Source: Lithodes maja | Taxonomy: Eukaryota > Arthropoda > Malacostraca > Decapoda > Lithodidae | NCBI GenBank assembly: GCA_037953745.1 | Contig: JBAKBP010007966.1 | Location: 31,126 to 95,125 of the forward strand | Length of the DNA: 64,000 nucleotides | Direction: 5' to 3' | Shown here: piece after piece, positions 57,501-64,000 of the stretch | Layout: every line of letters starts with the position of its first letter | Numbering within the stretch: position 1 is the stretch's first letter | Notes under the pieces: model-generated | The model's database searches: none | What the model was told of the DNA's origin: nothing | The model's input: only the letters and a program-made list of their open reading frames with translations | Translations under genes and position numbers: made by a program

Positions 57501-58268
57501 AGCATAATAGGATTTACAAAAACAGAAATAAACAAGTTACAAAATATTGAAAATAGGGTATTTAGACAAATATTAGGGGCACCGAGATATGCACAAAAAG
57601 TGACCCTGAGAGGGGCGATAGGAGCATCCACAATGGAAGCAAGAATTATGGAAGGAAGTATAAAATATTTAAAATATTTAAGAGGAGAAGACAGTAATGA
57701 TTTACTTAGAAGAATAACAGAAGAAAAATTAAACAACAAAAAAGATCCATGGACAATGGAAATTAGAAAATATATAAACATTTTAAATTTAGGAGAAACA
57801 GATTTAGCGAGTATACTGAAGGAAGAAATTAAGAAGAAAGTTAAAAATTGGGATACAAGGAAATGGCAGGAAGAGCTAGGGGAGAAAAGCAGTTTAGAAA
57901 TATACAGGGCCTTTAAATCAGAAATAAAGGGAGAAGAAGAACTTTATGATAATACAGAAGCTTCAGTCATATTATATAGGTGTAGAACGAATAATTTAAA
58001 TTTAAGAGACAGGAACAGGCATGTAGGAGGAGATATAAAATGCTTACTATGTAATGCTGAGATAGAGGACATCAAACACTTTATTTTATGGTGCCCTATA
58101 TATATAGAGGAGAGAGTAAAGGAAACAGCGCTACAACAACCTTACGTTGAGGAGGAAAACCAAGTGATAGGAAATCTACTGTTCAAAGAAGAAAACCAGG
58201 AACGAGTGAAGAAGATGTTATATGGTATGTGGAGAACAAGAACCAAGAAAATGAAGGAGCTGGAATAA
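54584..58268 (+). pseudogene. LINE ORF2: endonuclease, RT, C-terminal zinc motif; broken
   Basis: 54584-55015 and 55081-55857 give the endonuclease (NIQGLTKLKYEEIK, CLTETQLKV, then IDYVFIS and LTDHNMIQVDF). A one-base loss near 55005 breaks its GDLNAHVG-type motif. After the SINE come RT parts: KNRKAAGLDSLKPEFYK, KVNELRPLALTDVSYKL (56141-56689), IVISIDFSKAYDSVRR and SGIRQGCTGS (56780-57106), and a catalytic FYADDG at 57129-57146 in another frame. The C-terminal part (57264-58268) has PSVLYGSSIIGFTKTE and a zinc-like CLLCNAEIEDIKHFILWC. Frame breaks at about 55005, 56690 and 57090 and a TAA at 57213 inactivate it. Confidence 0.9.
55858..56095 (-). mobile_element. tRNA-derived SINE inserted in the LINE ORF2
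   Basis: On the minus strand it starts at about 56095 with CGGCTCGCTTGGTGTAGTGA (A-box-like), then CCCGGGTTCGCGCCC (B box), a body with AATGGAAATACGCC, and a (TTA)n tail at 55858-55870. A related body fragment is at 15545-15615. Confidence 0.8.
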
Positions 58269-58420
58269 GAAGAAATAGATTATAATGCAACATATAGAAA
58301 AAAAGAAAAAGAAATACAATATAATGTAACAGAGCACGTCACAAAAGGAAAATTACAAGAACCTCTCAGGGAAGTGCCGTTGTTAAGGCATTACTTCCCG
58401 AACAACATCTGATCTGATCT

Positions 58421-58947
58421 GACTGTAATAATATTTTTGAGATAGTAAATTAAATAGGCTAAAGTATTTACTTAATCAGTAAATAACAAACATTGTTTAA
58501 ATAATTCATAAATAAATATAAGGTATTTCAGGACTTACGGGGCGTGGTGATTATTAAATTGCCGCCAGAAAACTAAATATTTGTTGTCCAGATTCGTGTG
58601 ATTTACCAATTTGGCTGGTTTACCTTGAATTAACCTTGAAGCCCTTCTGCCTCAAGAGGGCGTTGCTCCCTCGCTGTTTCTTTTTTTATTTAACCCTTTC
58701 AATCTTATGAAATGTTGCTTTTCTTGTTTGCCAGCCACCTCAAGACAATTTTATCCAGCTTAAGGGGAGATTATAGCATTTATTTGTTAGATTATACAGC
58801 CTATAGCCTATATATATAATTTTCGTAAGCTTCCTCCCAAAGACTTCCATTAATCTTTAAAAAAATACCCCCCCACCCCACCTTCCCTGAGGTGGAAAAT
58901 AGAACTACAGTACTATAAAGCACGTTAAATTATAACGTCGCATAACA
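58421..58947. other. AT-rich, nothing firm
   Basis: Contains TTAACCCTTTCAATCTTATG at about 58692, which resembles the end of the TTAA MITE at 31009, but I could not find its partner end. Confidence 0.4.
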
Positions 58948-59270
58948 ATATTAATAGTAGATTGTGTCGAGGGTTGTGGATAGGGTCTGGAGCCACAATA
59001 TCATTAGCTTGCTATATGAGGTCTGACCGGTATGGAGGTCACAATATTGACATAGGGGTACACTGTACCGGCTATGGTACACCAGATACTTGTTATATTA
59101 ATAGTGGATTGTGTTGAGGGTTGTGGATAGGGTCTGGAGCCACAATATCATTAGCTTGCTATATGAGGTCTGACCGGTATGGAGGTCACAATATTGACAT
59201 AGGGGTACACTGTACTGGCTATGGTAGGCCTACATGCACCAGGTAGTTTTTATATTAATAGTGGATTGTG
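58948..59270 (+). repeat. ~147-bp tandem repeat, two copies plus a partial third
   Basis: ATATTAATAGTGGATTGTGT-type starts lie at 58948, 59095 and 59252 (period 147 then 157). Units share GAGGGTTGTGGATAGGGTCT and GGTCTGACCGGTATGGAGGT with few changes. Confidence 0.92.
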
Positions 59271-59277
59271 TTGAGGG

Positions 59278-59325
59278 CAGGGGCGTCATTTGGGGGGGGG
59301 GGGGGGAGCACTCCCCCCCCCCCAA
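59278..59325. repeat. G-run/C-run hairpin
   Basis: CAGGGGCGTCATTTGG leads into about 15 G, then AGCACT and a run of about 11 C. Complementary homopolymers 6-8 bp apart can form a hairpin; it may be the end of a DNA transposon. Sequencing here is likely to be unreliable. Confidence 0.7.
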
Positions 59326-59662
59326 GGTCTGGCTTGCCCCCCCATCCCCCACAAGTCCCAACTTCGTTATGAAATAACTCATCAGACTTCTAAGAGTTGG
59401 TTATAAACTTTGTCTAGATAAACATTTCATAACGCCTATTAACCCGGGAGCTGCGGGGAGACTCATAAGAGTTCCCCCGGCGCACTGCGGGAAGACTCTT
59501 AAGAGCAGAGCTTTTGAACGCGTACCAAAACCGCACGTTTATAGTCAGGCGGCTGAAAATTGGTGTGGATATAGTACTACATGTCAACTCTCGATACCAC
59601 CCCGCCAAACGCTCGCCCCGCACTCGTGCAAGCACCACCGCGCCAGTAACCACGCACTAGTC

Positions 59663-61857
59663 ATGGAGCCCACACGTCCCTCACGCTCGCTCCCTGATGA
59701 CACAACCAGCCCTCCTTCTGGTGGTGTTAGCCGCCGTGGAAGGCAGAGGGTGGCTGCCAAAGACCCTAGCTACCAGTACGACACGCCCTACAGCTCTGAG
59801 GACGAAACACCAGCACCCAAAGCACGAAAAACACGTGCAAGCAGGGCAATGGCACAGAGGTCATTGGTCTTTCGGGACACTGCCACCACGACCCAGGCCA
59901 CTGCAACAACCACTACCACCACCACTACCACCACTGCCACCCCTGCCACTGGTATCAGCGACGCAGGAGGCCGCCCTAGGGCTGCAAAACCTGCGGGGGC
60001 AGGAAAAATTAAAGGCACGGGCGTAGGGAAGAGATCCCGTACGCCAGCCACAGTGCCCCTACCACCACCACCACCACCAGCCGCCGCCCCTGGCCCGGCT
60101 GCCGCTGCCGCCCCTGCTGCCCCTGCCGCCCCTGCTGCCCCTGCCGCCCCTGCCGCCCCTGCCCAAGGAACAGGGAAGGGGAAGCGACTGCTGGCCCTGC
60201 TGTCCCTGGTGGCCCTGCTGCCCCTGTTGCCCCTGCCGCCCCTGCCGCCCCTGCCCAAGGAACAGAGAGAAGGGCGACAGGCACCACCATCATCTTGCCA
60301 TCAAGGCCACGCACCACTGCTGCCCCTGCCGCCGCCCCTGCCACCACCTCTGCTGTCCCAAAAGATATAAACAAGCTAGAACGAGTTCAACGTAGAGTTA
60401 CCAAAATGATACCTAGCCTAAAGAACAAACCATACAAAGAGCGTCTTAGAGAATTAAATCTATTTCCTTTAACCCAGCGCAGATTAAGAGGCGACTTAAT
60501 TCAAGTGTTCAAAATCATCAAAGGCATCGACAATATGAACTGTAGTAAGTACTTCACTATCGACCAATCTAATTACACACGGGGAAACGGTTGCAAAATT
60601 ATTGGTAAATCTTTTAACTCGCACGAATCTAAGAATTTCTTCTTCAATCGAGTTGTCAACTTGTGGAATGGGCTTCCCCGAAACGTTATAGACTGCAGCA
60701 CCGTTGATTCATTTAAATTCCGCCTAGACAAATATCTCGCATCAAACCCGCGACTGACTGCGTTTGTAAATGAATAACTTTATCCTCCCCTCAGTTACTA
60801 ACCCATATGTCCCCTACTAACTTCCTAGTCCTGCCACGTTAGTGGCAGGGCAGTAGTTCCCTTTCCAATGTTCCCTTACCCACTCTAAACCACTGTTTGG
60901 ACACTTGATCCTCAGTGTTTTGGAGGACAAGCAGCCTAGAAGGGTCACTAGATCTGTTGTTGCTTGATTTCCTTTGTACTCCTTTGTACTCCTTTGTACT
61001 CCTTTGTCCCTGTCCATAAGACACCCTCGCGTGCAAAAGTGACCCGGAAAACTCTGACACCATCAAAATATGCCGCCCTGCTGTTTGATGGTGATTCGCA
61101 GGACATTGGCAGCCCAGGTTTTGACGACGAAGCCCTAGCACGGGACCAAGGGTGGGGGGATTTGGGAGTGGACAGTGGGAGTGAGTCAGACGTCGGTGAC
61201 GAAAATGAGGAAGGTCATCGTCTGTCTAGTGAAGAGGAGGGTGATGATGATGAAGTGCTGTATCGCGACCATGGAAGCGATATTTCAGACGATGAAGCAG
61301 ACGCAGACGACATTCCGATCCCTGGCTTGCCTTCGTTCGATTGGTCTGACGGGGTCAATTTTGTACCTGACGTGCCCCAGTTCAATCCTGGGACGTCAGG
61401 AACAACTGACGACTGGCCCTGTGACGATCAAGCGAACGAAAGCGACTTCTTCCTCGCTTTTTTCGACATGGAGGTAATGACGTACATCGTTGCCCAAACA
61501 AACGCCTACTACAGGTGGGTGTTTGGCAGATTGGACGTCCTTTCTCCAAAAGCGAGAATACGAAGCTGGGTGGATACGACTGTGGAAGAATTTATGACGT
61601 TCTTTGCCTTGTTGTTCCTCATGCTTCTGATCAAGAAGCATGTGTTGCAACACTATTGGAAGCACGACCCTCTCATCGCCACCCCAACTTTCAATAAGTT
61701 CATGACTCGTGACAGATTTTTGTTGCTGCTAAGATTTATGCACTTTGCAGACAACGAAAATCCTAACAGGATTGACAGGATATGGAAAGTTCGGAATGTG
61801 TTCACCATGTTGTTGGAGAGGTATAGGAAATACTTTTACCCCTTCCTCAATTTGGTG
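59663..61857 (+). pseudogene. piggyBac-type transposase, N-terminal part, triply broken
   Basis: ATG 59663 opens a low-complexity, T/P/A-rich N-terminal region (APAAPAAPAAP runs). A frameshift lies in the following repeat (about 60170-60240). A CR1 fragment interrupts at 60359-61015. From 61016 the protein continues in frame (HKTPSRAKVTRKTLTPSKYA) with an acidic segment (SEEEGDDDEV) and then a DDE_Tnp_1_7-like start: MEVMTYIVAQTNAYYRW, SWVDTTVEEFMTFFALLFLM, KFMTRDRFLLLLRFMHFADN, RIWKVRNVFTMLLERYRKYF. It ends at LNLV just before the first catalytic Asp is expected, where the family-B LTR enters. Confidence 0.9.
60359..61015 (+). mobile_element. CR1-type LINE 3' fragment inside the piggyBac gene
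   Basis: Encodes the CR1 C-terminus (LERVQRRVTKMI, LRGDLIQVFKIIKG, NGLPRNVIDCSTVDSF) with its stop at 60775-60777, then a 3' UTR and a CCTTTGTACT repeat tail (60970-61007). CTGTCC flanks it at 60353-60358 and 61010-61015, a probable 6-bp target duplication. Removing it rejoins the transposase in frame (SAV to HKTPSR). Confidence 0.88.
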
Positions 61858-63661
61858 TGTGACGCACCCAGTGCGTGGCAACGCAACCTGATTGTACTCC
61901 TTGGTACTCCACTGTACCGCCCGTACCACTGTACCGTGCTGGCTGCCTATATTGAGTGTGACAACGTATAACTATGTTCTTTGTATCTCTGCAAAGGTCT
62001 CGTCATGTGCTAACCAGTGGTGGGTTTTGTTTTAAGCCATGTCGAGACCTTCCATTTAATATGTAGTATCAATAGAGAAGTTGATAGATAAGACAATGGG
62101 AGTTCAGAGAGAGAGAGTGAGTTAGGCTTCAGAGCGAGAGGGTAGCAATGCGCCACGCTGCCGGGGGAGTGGTTGCCAGACGTATGGACTGGTTGGCAGC
62201 CTTGCGCTTATAGCTAGGCGCGACAGGGTTGGTAGTCCATTGCCGCCTGCCTATGCTGCCTGGGCTGCCCATGTTGTCGTACTGCACATTGCCTGGAGGC
62301 TCGCTGTGTGTTCCATGATCAGGTTGCCTAGAACCTTTGAGATTCTAACATCCCTTGCCCTCTCTCCCAACTTCTCACGGTTGCACTCTTTCTCTCTGAC
62401 GACATTACTCTCATTTCATTCTTCTCTCTATTTAAATGCATAACCTTCCCTTGAGGTCCTAAAGGAGTTTCAGCACTCACCTCTCGTATTACTCTTAGGA
62501 CAAGCATATATTTACATGTATTAGATTTAAGGGGTTAATGTGAACAGCGATCTTCTTGATGAGGATAGTTGGTGAACGTTCTACATGTTCACGAGTTATA
62601 TGCCCAGCTCATCATCCAATTTGTGACTAGACTAGTGCCATGTGTAAGAGCCCGACCATGCCCAGGAGTTGTCTGTAGAGGGGCGAGGACTTAGCCTTGA
62701 TTTGCCTACCGAGCCAGGAGCGAGTGTAGTACCAGAGACTACAGCTCGCTCGTAGTGCCGGTATAGTAGAGTAACGTAATTTATCTGTCCTTGTGTTCTC
62801 TGCAGTCTTTTCCTGGGTTCTCGCTTTCGGTGCTGGGACTCGTTGTTCCTGTGACTTGGCCTGCTAGCTAGAACACATGGGGATGATGAGTGGGTTATAT
62901 CTTTATTTTACTATGCATTGCAGCTCTCTTTAAGTTTATGTATGTAACACTTTACAATACACATTACTCACACACAAGACAACACTATTAATACTTTCAT
63001 GTATCAATTAACTGCACTGTCGTTTTGCTGCTGTGTCCGGAGTTCTGTTGCGTAGGGCGCATACGGACTCAGAGGGGAGACAGAGTGAGAGAAGCGAAGT
63101 AGCCTATGCGGTAGTAGGCTACCGGCGCAGTACTGTTGCCTGCAACCTTTTAGTTATTCCAAGTATAGATTCATTATTATAATAAGTGACTACTATTTAT
63201 GTTCCTTCCGTGTGTATTATTAGGTATCTACTGGATCATGAACATCTTGTATGCTACATGCTAGTGCATGTTAGTAGGGGACAGTTATTCTAGTGCACGC
63301 GCTTTCAAGTAGGCGTGTACATTTGTCATTTAGCATTTCACTGTCATACCTTTAGCCTGCTTCTATTCTACATTATTAGAGGCTTAATATTAACGTAGTT
63401 TCTTGAGTATGGCATTTCTTTAGTAATAACGTAACCTATAAATGTCTGAGGGAGTTTAGCCTCATAGCCTACCCCTGTTGTACACTTTCGCCGAGTTAAG
63501 GTACCTCGTTACCCTAGACGATAACTCTGTAGGGCGTTGGTGCTTTTGTTGTCTGGAGCATATAGTATTTGGGACTGGAATCGAGCGTGTCGTTGTCACA
63601 TAAGCCATTTCTGTCCTACGATCAAGAATCCCGAATATGTATTGCCGATCCAGCCGTAACA
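61858..63661 (+). mobile_element. Family-B LTR copy 3, 5' LTR of an element leaving the window
   Basis: 1,804 bp, TGTGACGCACCC to CCGTAACA, about 15 bp shorter than copy 2 near its left end. It is inserted in the piggyBac transposase gene; the 4 bases before it are GGTG, which should recur after the 3' LTR outside the window. It is followed by a primer-binding site and gag, so the element may be full length. Confidence 0.93.
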
Positions 63662-63931
63662 AAATGGCGACCTTGCACAAGATTCAGTAGTATCCTATCA
63701 CATGTTTTTTGGAGAACTATTCTATGCTACCTAGTAGAGCTGGCTAGAATTTTCTTGCATATTGGAGGAATTTTTATTGTGTCATTATTGTATTGGTGGA
63801 CTTGCAGATTGTTTCGTTGGGGGTGTCTAGAGTAGAGTCATTCAAGCATCTTTAACATTTTGTGAGTCGAGACTGCAATTAGTAATAAGCACTTTTTTTT
63901 TTTTATGAACAGCAATTGTATAACCAGCACT
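63662..63931 (+). other. Leader and primer-binding site of the family-B element
   Basis: TGGCGACCTTGCACAAGA at 63665 is the primer-binding site, three bases after the LTR. A T run lies at 63893-63904. Confidence 0.75.
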
Positions 63932-64000
63932 ATGTCTAATGACTCATCATTTACGGGGGAGGATAACACGGTACAGCCTAGTGACCAGCAAGTACAACAG
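63932..64000 (+). CDS. gag: Gag start of the family-B element (cut by window end)
   Basis: ATG at 63932 with 23 open codons to the window end, MSNDSSFTGEDN onward. Position relative to the LTR and an acidic start match the gag of the family-A copy (MSGPSIDEERE at 18330). Too short to show any domain, so the call rests on context. Confidence 0.65.
   Translation, partial: MSNDSSFTGEDNTVQPSDQQVQQ

Larger units (their letters stand above)
53836..58420 (+). mobile_element. A-rich LINE with ORF1 and ORF2
   Basis: Strongly A-rich on the + strand, unlike its neighbours. ORF1 and ORF2 are followed by a short 3' region ending ATCTGATCTGATCTGACTG. The 5' end appears truncated: the ORF1 frame is already open from about 53840. 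Interrupted by a SINE at 55858. Confidence 0.88.
59439..61857 (+). mobile_element. piggyBac-family transposon, 5' part (disrupted)
   Basis: TTAA at 59439-59442 followed by CCCGGGAGCTGCGGGGAGAC, the expected target and CCC-start terminus. The same terminus appears at 31445. The element encodes a transposase from 59663 and is cut at 61857 by an LTR. Its 3' end is outside the window. Confidence 0.8.

Noticed and set aside
59788..60374. Gly/Ala-rich minus frames of 121-156 codons
   Set aside because: Complement of the GCC/CCT repeats in the piggyBac N-terminal region.

Overview
This is eukaryotic, repeat-dominated DNA from a metazoan, most likely an arthropod and plausibly a decapod crustacean (inference from transposon content, short TTAGG-type stretches and the kind of kynureninase encoded). 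There is no operon structure. The only host gene I recognise is the C-terminal half of kynureninase (KYNU), in four exons on the + strand (28740-28949, 33091-33297, 37001-37224, 39826-39954). Its introns are packed with mobile DNA. Exon 37001-37224 carries an apparent one-base frameshift, and several usually conserved residues are changed, so the copy is either decaying or mis-assembled.

Region 1-13.6 kb is a nest of LTR retrotransposons. Two related LTR families (called A and B here) share TGTGACGCA...GTAACA ends, an AAAATCTTGGGGG polypurine tract and a TGGCGACCTTGC primer-binding site. Their pol order is protease, integrase, reverse transcriptase, RNase H, so integrase comes before RT. That is Copia-like order in a Ty3/Gypsy-type element, as described for Gmr1-like elements, and the Gag has a SCAN-like capsid segment. 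A minus-strand element (2805-13580) is broken by a family-B LTR in its protease and by a LINE in its 5' LTR. Region 13.6-16.3 kb holds MITE-like inverted repeats and SINE pieces.

Region 16294-24472 is a complete family-A insertion with two 1,822-bp LTRs that look identical and a 4-bp target duplication (GCTG). It keeps one open frame of 1,276 codons (gag, protease, remnants) but has lost the catalytic centres of integrase and RT. It is therefore probably a young non-autonomous derivative, moved in trans. It sits in an older LINE (24477-25780, minus).

Region 25.8-40 kb is the KYNU part, with SINE-like repeats, a 257-bp-arm inverted repeat beside a splice donor, three TTAA-flanked piggyBac-type MITEs, a piggyBac-end repeat and a CR1 LINE. 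Immediately at the KYNU stop codon a 26-bp minisatellite begins (39949-42083 and 43939-44660). It is split by a solo family-A LTR (42084-43934) with a 4-bp duplication. Older ~170-190-bp repeats follow.

Region 45.8-58.4 kb is mostly LINEs (45840-46150 and 46680-50060 minus; 53836-58420 plus, the last with ORF1 and ORF2). It also has a minus-strand reading region with two retropepsin-like motifs (51381-52240), a 9-bp-TSD Mutator-like MITE (52540-52919) and a fold-back repeat (53024-53471). Region 58.9-64 kb has a 147-bp tandem repeat, then a piggyBac element (from 59443) whose transposase gene is interrupted first by a CR1 fragment and then by the 5' LTR of a family-B retrotransposon that runs off the window, with its gag start at 63932.
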